A stretch of DNA of 62,561 bases from Bacteroidota bacterium (GTDB taxonomy: Bacteria; Bacteroidota; Bacteroidia; 2-12-FULL-35-15). This document shows positions 16,689-24,597 of the stretch, piece after piece. The notes below the pieces were generated by a model. It was not told where the DNA came from and ran no database searches. It worked only from the letters and a program-made list of their open reading frames with translations. Numbering within the stretch: position 1 is the stretch's first letter; the number at the start of each line of letters is the position of its first letter. The stretch covers positions 1-62,561 of the forward strand of contig SXIH01000065.1 of assembly GCA_005772895.1 (NCBI GenBank), read 5' to 3'. The position numbers and the translations under genes are program-made.

Positions 16689-18275
16689 TTTCGTTACTGC
16701 CTTAGGTGGAGGTGGCTTTTGTAAAACAATATTTTTTTCTATCTCGAAAATATAATTTGCTTTATCATATACATTTATTTCCTGAGTATAATCTGCAAAT
16801 CCTGAACTTGTTACTTTAACAATATATTTTCCCGGTACAACAGCAAAAATATATTTACCCGATTGTGGATTCACATCTTTCAAATCAATTTCTTCATTTG
16901 TTTTTTTATCTATTATACTTATAACAGCTTCAATTTCTTTTTTTGTTGTGTCTCCAGTTGAAACAATTCCTTTTATAACAGATAAATTACTTTCAACATC
17001 GTTGAAGGTTACTTTATAAATATCTAAATCTCCAAAACCTTCTTTTCTGTATGCAGAAACGTATGCATCGCGTTTATTTTTTGCGAGAGAAATTTGCATA
17101 TTGTCTTCCGGTGTATTTATTGGATAACCAATGTTTATTGGCGAGCCGAAAGTATTTGTACTAGGAGTAAATTTCGTTTTAAAAATATCATATCCTCCCA
17201 TTCCTGTATGACCTTGAGATGCAAAATACAGCATGTTTGTTTTTTCATCAAACATGGGGAAGTTCTCATCGTATTTTGTATTTACTTTCGAACCTAAATT
17301 AACAGGGTCAGCCCACTTGCCATTTGGAAGTTTTTTTATTGAATATAAATCACAACCACCAAATCCTCCTGGTCGATCACTTGAAAAAATTAACATGCTT
17401 TCATCCTCTGTAATACATGCTTCCAAATCAAAATGAGCTCCTTTGTTTATTGGTCCATCAAGTAAAGTTGGAGCGGGTAAAGTTTGCTTTTTTCCTGCAA
17501 GCGATGAAATAAACAATTCATCGGAATCCGCTTCATGAAACATATAAATAACAATGGTTTTTCCACTGGGAGTCATGTACACACATTGTTCATCTTCTTC
17601 TGTGTTGATTAATGCACCTGCATTTTTTGCTTTAGTCCATTCTCCTTTATCAACTTTTGAAACATAAATGTCGGAAGTAAAATATCCTGTTTCACTTTCA
17701 ACTTCACCTTTTGTCGCGCTTCTTCTGGTTGTAAAATATAAGGTTCCTTCATCGCCTGAAACAAAAGGATAATAATCAGGAGCTTTGGTGTTAATATCTT
17801 TTCCTAGATTTTGGAAGGAAACATTTACTGGTTTTTTAATAAGCTCTTTTGCGTTTTCGCAATTTTCAATAAAATGATCTACCAATCCTGTTTCTTCTGG
17901 TGTACATTTTTCTCTGTATTTATAGTAGTATGAAATTGCTTTTTCAAATTCATAATGGTAGGCATAAGCCATTCCTGTATAAAGAAGTACTTCGTTTTTA
18001 TATTCCCCGTTATTTAAAACAAATTCGAAATAAGGAATTGCTTTTGACCGATCGTCATTTACATTGAGGTAACAAATTCCAATATTTAAATTGGTTTGTA
18101 TATCCCTTTTGTTTTGTTTGTAAAGTTTAAGCAATTCAACAAGAGCACGGTTATAATCTTCATAACCCAAAAAATTCTTTGCAGCTCTTTTTATTTCTTT
18201 AGGATTTTTTTTGCTCTGAGCATTTCCATATGTACAGAATAAAAAAAGTAAGAGGACGATAAAATATCTTTGCAT
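16686..18275 (-). CDS. TPR / PD40 beta-propeller protein, PorE-like but without OmpA domain, 529 aa
   Basis: Signal peptide MQRYFIVLLLFLFCTYGNAQ. Residues about 25-115 form TPR-like helices (NRALVELLKLYKQNKRDIQ, NLNIGICYLNV). Residues about 155-410 are PD40 propeller blades with repeated S.D.PGGFGG.DLY and GMGGYDIF signatures. Residues about 430-515 form a carboxypeptidase-regulatory-like beta sandwich (SGKYIFAVVPGKYIVKV). This domain order is that of PorE-type periplasmic proteins associated with T9SS and peptidoglycan binding, but those normally end in an OmpA domain; here the protein stops after a Pro-rich tail (QKPPPPKAVTK). It may be a paralogue with another anchor. Monocistronic. Confidence 0.85.
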   Translation of the reverse strand: MQRYFIVLLLFLFCTYGNAQSKKNPKEIKRAAKNFLGYEDYNRALVELLKLYKQNKRDIQTNLNIGICYLNVNDDRSKAIPYFEFVLNNGEYKNEVLLYTGMAYAYHYEFEKAISYYYKYREKCTPEETGLVDHFIENCENAKELIKKPVNVSFQNLGKDINTKAPDYYPFVSGDEGTLYFTTRRSATKGEVESETGYFTSDIYVSKVDKGEWTKAKNAGALINTEEDEQCVYMTPSGKTIVIYMFHEADSDELFISSLAGKKQTLPAPTLLDGPINKGAHFDLEACITEDESMLIFSSDRPGGFGGCDLYSIKKLPNGKWADPVNLGSKVNTKYDENFPMFDEKTNMLYFASQGHTGMGGYDIFKTKFTPSTNTFGSPINIGYPINTPEDNMQISLAKNKRDAYVSAYRKEGFGDLDIYKVTFNDVESNLSVIKGIVSTGDTTKKEIEAVISIIDKKTNEEIDLKDVNPQSGKYIFAVVPGKYIVKVTSSGFADYTQEINVYDKANYIFEIEKNIVLQKPPPPKAVTK

Positions 18276-18375
18276 GAAAATTAATTTTTACTTAGTTGAG
18301 TTTTTAAAAGCAAGCTAAATTAGTAAAAAATAATACTAGTATTTTTTCGAACCATTTTTAATTCTAAAATTCTAC

Positions 18376-18394
18376 GAACTCCCGACTCCAAACT
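18376..18394. repeat. ACTCCCGACTCC-type short repeat
   Basis: GAACTCCCGACTCCAAACT lies immediately after the comM stop codon. The same ACTCC(C/A)(G/A)ACTCC motif flanks the palindromes inside tilS (33071-33094) and murC (47226-47244). Confidence 0.5.
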
Positions 18395-18395
18395 A

Positions 18396-19934
18396 TCATC
18401 CTGCCCATCCTTCTCTGTCCAAACTCCTGTATTGAATGGCTTCAGCCAAATGGTTGGTTTCTATGTTTTCGCTTTCATCCAAATCAGCAATGGTGCGAGC
18501 TACTTTTAATATTCTATCATAAGCTCTGGCTGACAATCCTAATTTTTCCATAGCGGTTTTCAAAAGCTGATTGCCTGCTTCATCTATTTTACAAACTTCA
18601 CGTAATTGTTTTGAACCAATTTGAGCATTGCAATGAACTCCATTGTTTTCTTTAAATCGTTTTTCCTGAACCTCTCTAGCTTTTATTACGCGAGTTCTAA
18701 CCTTTTCGCTTTTTTCTGATTTGCGTTCTTCTGCTAATTCATTATATGAAACGGGAGTCACCTCCACATGTATATCTATTCTGTCCAATAATGGTCCTGA
18801 TATTTTATTCAAATATTTTTGTACTGTTCCCGGAGGACAAACACATTCCTTTTCGGGATGGTTGTAATAGCCGCATGGACAAGGATTCATAGATGCAACC
18901 AACATAAAACTCGCAGGATATTCTACAGAAAATTTCGCTCTGGAAATAGTTACCACTCTGTCTTCCAACGGTTGCCGCATTACTTCCAAAACAGTTCTTT
19001 TGAATTCAGGCAATTCATCTAAAAACAAAACCCCGTTGTGCGACAATGAAATTTCTCCTGGTTGAGGAACGCCACCTCCACCTACTAATGCCACATCCGA
19101 AATAGTATGATGAGGTGAACGAAAAGGACGAATAGAAACCAAACCATTGTTCTTCCCCATCTTTCCAGCTACGCTATGAATTTTTGTAGTTTCCAAAGCT
19201 TCCTGTAAATTCATTGGAGGTAAAATTGTTGGCAACCGCTTCGCAAGCATTGTTTTTCCTGCTCCCGGAGGTCCAATCAAAATTAAATTGTGTCCGCCCG
19301 ATGCTGCAATTTCTAACGCACGTTTTATATTTTCTTGTCCTTTCACATCCGAAAAATCGAACTCAGTGTCTTTTAATTTGGAAAAGAATTCATCTTCTGT
19401 ATTGATGATGGTTTGAACAAGCTCAATATCTCCATTAAAAAAATCAATAACTTCTTTAATGTTTTCTACTCCGTATACTTCAATTCCATCCACAATTCCT
19501 GCTTCTTCTGCATTTTGTTTTGGAAGAATAATGCCTTTGAAATTTTCTTTTCTGGCTTGAATGGTGATTGGCAAAACACCTTTGATAGGTTGTAGTCCGC
19601 CATCGAGAGACAATTCTCCCATTATCAAATACTCACTTACTTTTTCAGGAAGTATTTGTTCGGATGCAGCCAAAATTCCAACTGCAATGGTTAAATCATA
19701 AGCCGAACCTTCTTTGCGGATATCGGCTGGAGCCATATTTATGACTATGCTTTTTCCCGGGATTTTGTACCCATTGTTTTTAAGAGCTGCAGCAATGCGT
19801 TGCTGACTTTCCTTTACGGCACTGTCGGGCAGTCCAACCATTAAAAAATTTACTCCGGGATTGATGTTTGTCTCCACCGTCACTGTTGTGGCATTAATAC
19901 CGTAAACGGCACTGCCATACGTCTTCACTAGCAT
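18396..19934 (-). CDS. comM: YifB/ComM family Mg-chelatase-like AAA+ ATPase, 512 aa
   Basis: An N-terminal Lon-protease-like ChlI domain ([33 protein letters not shown]) is followed by the Mg-chelatase AAA+ domain: Walker [18 protein letters not shown], Walker [11 protein letters not shown], and a zinc-finger-like insertion [18 protein letters not shown]. The C-terminal helical part ([22 protein letters not shown]) is typical. ComM is a hexameric helicase promoting branch migration during natural transformation. I use the ATG at 19934 ([12 protein letters not shown]), the family's normal start; the 15 residues encoded upstream are unlikely to be translated. Confidence 0.94.
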   Translation of the reverse strand: MLVKTYGSAVYGINATTVTVETNINPGVNFLMVGLPDSAVKESQQRIAAALKNNGYKIPGKSIVINMAPADIRKEGSAYDLTIAVGILAASEQILPEKVSEYLIMGELSLDGGLQPIKGVLPITIQARKENFKGIILPKQNAEEAGIVDGIEVYGVENIKEVIDFFNGDIELVQTIINTEDEFFSKLKDTEFDFSDVKGQENIKRALEIAASGGHNLILIGPPGAGKTMLAKRLPTILPPMNLQEALETTKIHSVAGKMGKNNGLVSIRPFRSPHHTISDVALVGGGGVPQPGEISLSHNGVLFLDELPEFKRTVLEVMRQPLEDRVVTISRAKFSVEYPASFMLVASMNPCPCGYYNHPEKECVCPPGTVQKYLNKISGPLLDRIDIHVEVTPVSYNELAEERKSEKSEKVRTRVIKAREVQEKRFKENNGVHCNAQIGSKQLREVCKIDEAGNQLLKTAMEKLGLSARAYDRILKVARTIADLDESENIETNHLAEAIQYRSLDREGWAG

Positions 19935-20123
19935 AAATATTGAATAATAAAATTTCGGGAGTAGGTGGCAAATGTACAAAAGTCCTCTAAAAATAGCCGG
20001 GTATACACGACTGTTTTTGGCCTATCAATTACTAAGAATTATTTGCTTTTAAATTTTTTTATTCTGCTTTTTGGTTGTATTTTAGCTATTCAAAAATAAA
20101 TCAACAAATCAAACCCAAATACA

Positions 20124-22160
20124 ATGAAAAAAATTGCTACACTTACATTGGGATGTTTGCTAAGCTTAACAGCTGTTCAGGCACAAACATTCTCTGATGA
20201 TTTTGAATCTTATACCGCTGGTATTGCTTTAGGGCCACAGTCTCCTGATTGGAGAACATGGGGTGGAGCAGGTGGTGGCGCTGATGATGCTAACGTTGTT
20301 ACAACGGATAACCATACAACAGGTGGTACAAAATCGATCTACTTTTCTTCTACAAGTTCAACTGGCGGACCGCAAGACGTTGTTTTGCCATTCACAGCTG
20401 GAGCTCCTTTAAATACTGGTCAGTTTTCTTTCAAAACTTGGTTTAAAGTACCAGCAGCTAAAACAGGATACTTCAATTTTCAAGGTACTTCTACAATGGG
20501 TGGAATGTATGTATTGGATTGCTGGATGAATGCTGGTGGGACTATTCAAGTTCAAAACACTGGAACTATTGTTGCCAATGGTACTTTTCCAACAGGAACA
20601 TGGTTTGAATTAGAAATCAAAGCTAACTTTAACTCAAATGCTTGGGAATTATTAATTGATGGTGTTTCTCAAGGAACATGGTCAAATGCAAGTAACCAAG
20701 TTTGGGGTATCGATTATTATCCAGCTGATGCGCAAGCAAGTTTCTGGATTGATGATGTTTCTTATGACGTTATTCCTTATGTTTTACCAGCATTAAATGC
20801 TGCAGGAAACTTATTGGATATTGATAACGGATTGGTTGGTTCAACTAGATTCCCTGCTGTTACTGTTCGTAATTTAGGTACTGGTGTAATCAATTCATTT
20901 GATTTGACTGTTACTCAAAACGGTGGAGCACCAGTTGTGAAAAACGTTACTGGATTAACATTAGCTTCATTGGCAAACACAATTCAAACGTATACAACTC
21001 CTTTTACTTTAGTTGCTGGTACAAATACATTTGTATGTATCATTAGTAACGTAAATGGTGGTGGTGCAGATGGTGATGCAACGGATGATACACTTACAGT
21101 AGTTGTAAATCCTGTTACTCCAGCTCCTGGTAAAATGGTAGTTGCTGAAGAAGGTACTGGTACATGGTGTCAGTGGTGCCCAAGAGGTGCAGTTTATATG
21201 GATATGATGGATGTAAAATATTCAGGATTCTTTGCTCCAATTGCAGTTCACAATGGTGACCCAATGACAGTTACTGCTTATGATGCAGGTATGGGTGCTT
21301 TAATTGGTGGATACCCAAGTGCTTTGGTTGATCGTTTACCGGAAGTTGATCCAAGTGCTATTGAAACAGATTTCTTAACTCGTATTGTTGTTGCTCCAAA
21401 AGCATTTGTTGTAAACGGTGCAACTTATAATACTACTACTCGTGTTTTAAATGTTTCTGTAACTTATACAAATCAAGCTACATTAACAGGAAACTACAAA
21501 GCGATGTGTGTAATTACTGAAAATGATGTTACCGGAACAACTGGATATGCTCAATCAAACGCTTATTCTGGTGGTGGTGCAGGTCCAATGGGTGGATTCG
21601 AATTATTGGCTAATCCAGTTCCTGCTTCTCAAATGGTTTATGATTTCGTAGCTCGTTTCCAAAGTCCTGACTTTACAGGAATTCCAAATGCTCAAGGAAC
21701 TACTACAGGAGTTGGTGGAGTATTTACTTGGAATTTCTCTTTTACACTTCCTGCATCTTATGATGATTCACAAATTCATATCGTAGGTATGTTGCTTGAC
21801 CCAACTGGTAAAATTGAGAACGCTGATTATACTACAATTGCTGAAGCGGTTACAAATGGTTATGTTGCTGGTTTTGGTGTTGGAATAAATGATATCGCTG
21901 ATGCACCGGATGCGCAAGTGAGTATTTATCCTAACCCTTCTTCTGGTACTGCTTCAATTTCTTTGAACCTTGCTAAAGAATCTGATGTTCAGGTTGCTAT
22001 TTATGCAGTTGATGGTTCATTGGTTGGAACAAAATCATACGGACAGTTAAACGGTGCAATGTTATTGCCTGTTGACATGACTCCATATACAGCCGGAATT
22101 TATTTTGTAAATGTTACTATTGATGGAAATACTTCGGTATTGAAATTCGTAAGACAATAA
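20124..22160 (+). CDS. Omp28-related, T9SS type A secreted protein with CxxC, 678 aa
   Basis: Signal peptide MKKIATLTLGCLLSLTAVQA, then a lectin-like jelly roll (about residues 22-215, FSDDFESY...SFWIDDVSYDV), a CARDB-like beta domain (220-330), and an Omp28/thioredoxin-like domain opening with EEGTGTWCQWCPRG (Cys349 and Cys352). The last 75 residues (VSIYPNPSSGTASISL ... AGIYFVNVTIDG) are a type A T9SS domain. Omp28-type proteins are Bacteroidota outer-membrane-associated proteins of uncertain role; the CxxC suggests redox activity or structural disulfide, but this is inference. Codon use is the smooth, G/T-rich style of highly expressed genes here. Confidence 0.9.
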   Translation: MKKIATLTLGCLLSLTAVQAQTFSDDFESYTAGIALGPQSPDWRTWGGAGGGADDANVVTTDNHTTGGTKSIYFSSTSSTGGPQDVVLPFTAGAPLNTGQFSFKTWFKVPAAKTGYFNFQGTSTMGGMYVLDCWMNAGGTIQVQNTGTIVANGTFPTGTWFELEIKANFNSNAWELLIDGVSQGTWSNASNQVWGIDYYPADAQASFWIDDVSYDVIPYVLPALNAAGNLLDIDNGLVGSTRFPAVTVRNLGTGVINSFDLTVTQNGGAPVVKNVTGLTLASLANTIQTYTTPFTLVAGTNTFVCIISNVNGGGADGDATDDTLTVVVNPVTPAPGKMVVAEEGTGTWCQWCPRGAVYMDMMDVKYSGFFAPIAVHNGDPMTVTAYDAGMGALIGGYPSALVDRLPEVDPSAIETDFLTRIVVAPKAFVVNGATYNTTTRVLNVSVTYTNQATLTGNYKAMCVITENDVTGTTGYAQSNAYSGGGAGPMGGFELLANPVPASQMVYDFVARFQSPDFTGIPNAQGTTTGVGGVFTWNFSFTLPASYDDSQIHIVGMLLDPTGKIENADYTTIAEAVTNGYVAGFGVGINDIADAPDAQVSIYPNPSSGTASISLNLAKESDVQVAIYAVDGSLVGTKSYGQLNGAMLLPVDMTPYTAGIYFVNVTIDGNTSVLKFVRQ

Positions 22161-22180
22161 TTCAAAATTAGTTGATACTA

Positions 22181-22216
22181 AAAATCCCCCATGCGATATG
22201 CGTGGGGGATTTTTTA
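22181..22216. terminator. bidirectional intrinsic terminator
   Basis: AAAATCCCCCATGCG and CGTGGGGGATTTTTT form a strong hairpin between the converging Omp28-like and gmhA genes. Confidence 0.9.
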
Positions 22217-22235
22217 TTTAAATGATTTTGGTTTT

Positions 22236-22808
22236 TTATAAAGAAGCCTCTACATAATGTATTAGAGAATGAATCACCTTAATGTGAATCTCTTGAGCTC
22301 TGTCAGCATATTCACTATGTGGAGCACGAATCTCTACATCACACCATCCTGCTATTTTTCCTCCATCTTTTCCTGTTAATCCAATAACCAACATTCCTTT
22401 TTCTTTTGCTGCCGTGATAGCATTAATTACATTCTTGGAATTTCCGCTGGTGCTTATCGCCAATAAAATATCTCCTTTATTCCCCAATGCTTCTATGTAT
22501 CTAGAAAATACTTTATCATAACCATAATCATTTCCTACACAGGAAATATGAGATGGATCTGAAATAGAAATTGCAGGTAAAGCTTTTCTGTCATCCCGAA
22601 AACGGCCGCTTAATTCTTCTGCAAAATGCATGGCATCACACATTGAACCTCCATTGCCACAGGAAATTACTTTGTTGCCTTTTTTGAAAGCCTCAGAAAG
22701 TAATTTCCCCGCTTTTTCAATGGCTTCAATATTTTTTGACTCTGAAATAAAAGCTTGTAATACCTTTTGGGCTTCGTTCAGGTTGTTTTCTATCAATGAT
22801 TTGCTCAT
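22236..22808 (-). CDS. gmhA: phosphoheptose isomerase / SIS domain sugar isomerase, 190 aa
   Basis: Converts sedoheptulose 7-phosphate to D-glycero-D-manno-heptose 7-phosphate, the first step to the ADP-heptose of the LPS core. SIS-domain hallmarks: [23 protein letters not shown], the [13 protein letters not shown] phospho-binding loop and [17 protein letters not shown], all close to GmhA. The C-terminal [18 protein letters not shown] carries the conserved Glu and His of the metal site. Length matches the family (about 190). It is monocistronic here, apart from other heptose genes. Confidence 0.93.
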   Translation of the reverse strand: MSKSLIENNLNEAQKVLQAFISESKNIEAIEKAGKLLSEAFKKGNKVISCGNGGSMCDAMHFAEELSGRFRDDRKALPAISISDPSHISCVGNDYGYDKVFSRYIEALGNKGDILLAISTSGNSKNVINAITAAKEKGMLVIGLTGKDGGKIAGWCDVEIRAPHSEYADRAQEIHIKVIHSLIHYVEASL

Positions 22809-22919
22809 AGTACTTATGGTTTTCGAAGCATAAAATTAAGTCTTTTGGCATAACATTTGAAATTATTGCGAGGAATTTATATATTTATCAAACTTTTGAA
22901 CCAAACCAAATCGGGATCT

Positions 22920-23369
22920 ATGAAAAAAATCTTTACTACTCTAACACTAATAATAGCTTTGGCAGCTGTCGGAACAGCTCAAGCACCTACTAAGCCTGCT
23001 ACAGATGACAATAATTGTTATACTAAATGGGCACAAAAATTTCAAGACCGTGGAGCCGAAGATGTGGCGGATGGAACTTATGCAGATGTAATTATTTCTA
23101 TAAGAAGTGGTTCGGATGCTGAATGCTATAATGGAAAATGTGATGTGAAAGACGGAAAAGTTACTACAATGTACATCAAATTGGAAGATGGCACATTTGA
23201 ACAAATCAAAAGAAAAGCACGTTACGAAAATGTGCCTTTAATTATCACAAACGGAATGTCGAGTCCACTTTTAACTATGGAAAGCGATTTAATAAATGTT
23301 CTTTTCGTAAAAAAGATAAAACCGAAAAAAGCAGGATTTGTAAAAGCTGCAGAACCTACAGATGATTAG
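22920..23369 (+). CDS. small secreted protein of unknown function, 149 aa
   Basis: I do not recognise a family. Starting at ATG 22920 the product has a clean signal peptide (MKKIFTTLTLIIALAAVGTAQA); an in-frame ATG at 22857 would put 21 residues in front of it and is unlikely. The mature part has three Cys residues (NNCYTKW, DAECYNGKCD), a compact beta-rich stretch, and a basic C-terminus (KKIKPKKAGFVKAAEPTDD). Probably periplasmic. A possible promoter (TTTG at 22856-22859, 20 bases, TATATTTA) precedes it, and a terminator follows. Confidence 0.75.
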   Translation: MKKIFTTLTLIIALAAVGTAQAPTKPATDDNNCYTKWAQKFQDRGAEDVADGTYADVIISIRSGSDAECYNGKCDVKDGKVTTMYIKLEDGTFEQIKRKARYENVPLIITNGMSSPLLTMESDLINVLFVKKIKPKKAGFVKAAEPTDD

Positions 23370-23390
23370 GAAATAATAATTATAAATAGA

Positions 23391-23422
23391 AAGCCCCTTA
23401 GTGAAACTAAGAGGCTTTTTTG
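23391..23422 (+). terminator. intrinsic terminator
   Basis: AAGCCCCTTAGT-GAA-ACTAAGAGGCTTTTTT hairpin (with one bulge) and T run, 21 bases after the stop of the small secreted protein. Confidence 0.85.
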
Positions 23423-23430
23423 TTATAAAC

Positions 23431-23557
23431 GGTTTGTGACTTGGCGTAGTGCGGATTTTCGGAGAAGTATTGGTCGGCAAGACAAATGCTTATTTGGAAA
23501 TCCGCACTCCATTTTCTTGAATGCCTGCATAACGCTAAGCCGCTGTTAGTGTTAGGT
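23431..23557 (-). repeat. attC-like nested imperfect palindrome at the 3' side of the nuclease-like gene
   Basis: Two nested inverted repeats: a perfect inner arm GTGCGGATTT (23449-23458) with AAATCCGCAC (23498-23507), and an imperfect outer arm GACTTGGCGTAGTGC (23438-23452) with GCATAACGCTAAGCC (23527-23541), 11 of 15 matching. The ends carry AAAC and GTTAG like the core sites of integron attC recombination sites. It lies just downstream of the stop codon of the minus-strand gene, the position of attC in gene cassettes. No integrase gene is in the window. Confidence 0.45.
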
Positions 23558-23559
23558 TT

Positions 23560-23730
23560 TTATTCTTTGTTATAAAGGTCTACAGTTGACTGAATAATTT
23601 CTGTTATTAAATTTTTATTCTTGTCAAGATTTGATGGAGTTAAAGTCATTCGCAACCATTTGTCTCTGGTAACAGCGGCTATTCCTTCGTCCTCTAATTT
23701 TTGGGTCCAGTCATTATGATTGTCTATTTC
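23560..23730 (-). pseudogene. 3' coding remnant of the nuclease-like gene after an in-frame TAG
   Basis: After the TAG at 23731-23733 the same reading frame stays open for 56 codons to a TAA at 23560-23562. The product (EIDNHNDWTQKLEDEG..., ...LITEIIQSTVDLYNKE) reads like ordinary protein and begins with no start codon of its own in the first 27 codons. It is best explained as the C-terminal domain of the upstream gene, cut off by one nonsense change (for example GAG to TAG) or a sequence error. Confidence 0.75.
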
Positions 23731-24432
23731 CTATAACACATTTGTAAATTTTTTCTTTGGCTTAAAGTGAATAAAATTTCGTGATTTTGTTCCGTCCGAT
23801 AGTCCGATATAGTATTTATTGTAATTGAGATTTTGTTTTGGCTCTGCTTTCTCATTAATTATTTCCAAAAGATTGTCCACTATTTCAACATTTTTTGGTG
23901 TCGAGCGAGCGTTCCAATAATTTCTATCCGTTTCTACTAATTTACTTTCAATTATGTCATCATTTCTTAGAGCAAATCTGTCCATTACTTTAACAAAATG
24001 CAAAACAATGTTGTCCCCAACTTTCAAAGCATTGATTTGTATAATTATTAAAGGAATTTGTCCATTGAACAGACTTAAAACATTTAAGAATCGGCTTGTA
24101 ATGTCCTCTGCAATTAAAACTGCACAATGATCATACTGTGGGTAGCGTCTTTTTTCAATGTCCCAATATTCAATGCATCTGATTATGTGGCTTTCGTCTG
24201 TTTGTCCAAGTTGAATTTCAACTTCATATCTTGCATTATTGTCGAAGTCCGCCAAAAGCAAATCTAGTCGCCCAGCTTTGTGCTGTTTTCTTTCTCTGTC
24301 TATTAGCTCAAGTTCACCAAGGCCCAATATTTGCGGGTTCTCGGCAATTCTGTTTTGTAACCAAACTTCATTAAAGTCAGAGTTAGTTTTTAAATTTATT
24401 TTTTCTGGAATTGAAAAATTTAGTTTTGTCAT
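23731..24432 (-). CDS. PD-(D/E)XK nuclease-like accessory protein, 233 aa, probably truncated by nonsense codon
   Basis: Residues about 50-80 contain KAGRLDLLLADFDNNARYEVEIQLG, the D-x(n)-ExE/Q pattern of a PD-(D/E)XK nuclease core, followed by DESHIIRCIEYWDIEKRRYPQY. Such proteins occur as scattered accessory genes, often with restriction or defence functions; the role here is inference. With the in-frame continuation after TAG the original protein would be about 290 residues. Neighbours are unrelated, and the attC-like structure on its 3' side and a long hairpin on its 5' side suggest an acquired single-gene module. Confidence 0.75.
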   Translation of the reverse strand: MTKLNFSIPEKINLKTNSDFNEVWLQNRIAENPQILGLGELELIDRERKQHKAGRLDLLLADFDNNARYEVEIQLGQTDESHIIRCIEYWDIEKRRYPQYDHCAVLIAEDITSRFLNVLSLFNGQIPLIIIQINALKVGDNIVLHFVKVMDRFALRNDDIIESKLVETDRNYWNARSTPKNVEIVDNLLEIINEKAEPKQNLNYNKYYIGLSDGTKSRNFIHFKPKKKFTNVL

Positions 24433-24463
24433 TTCTCTTCTATTTGTCGGTTATTCGTTTTCA

Positions 24464-24510
24464 AAAACTTCTTCCTATATTTAGGTTATGCTAATATAGG
24501 AGGAAGTTTT
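24464..24510. repeat. 18-bp inverted repeat upstream of nuclease-like gene
   Basis: AAAACTTCTTCCTATATT (24464-24481) pairs with AATATAGGAGGAAGTTTT (24493-24510), 17 of 18 bases, with an 11-base loop. It sits 31 bases before the nuclease-like start codon and may be a terminator, a leader hairpin or a module boundary. Confidence 0.6.
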
Positions 24511-24544
24511 TACTTTTTCTTGTTTCCTTTTATTTATTAAAAAC

Positions 24545-24579
24545 AAAAAAGGCTTCCTCATTTCTGAGAAAGCCTTTTT
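24545..24579 (-). terminator. intrinsic terminator of the FG-GAP gene
   Basis: On the minus strand AAAAAGGCTTTCTCA / TGAGGAAGCCTTTTTT forms a hairpin with a T run, 19 bases after the stop codon at 24598. Confidence 0.85.
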
Positions 24580-24597
24580 AAAATTATTCTAATCCTC

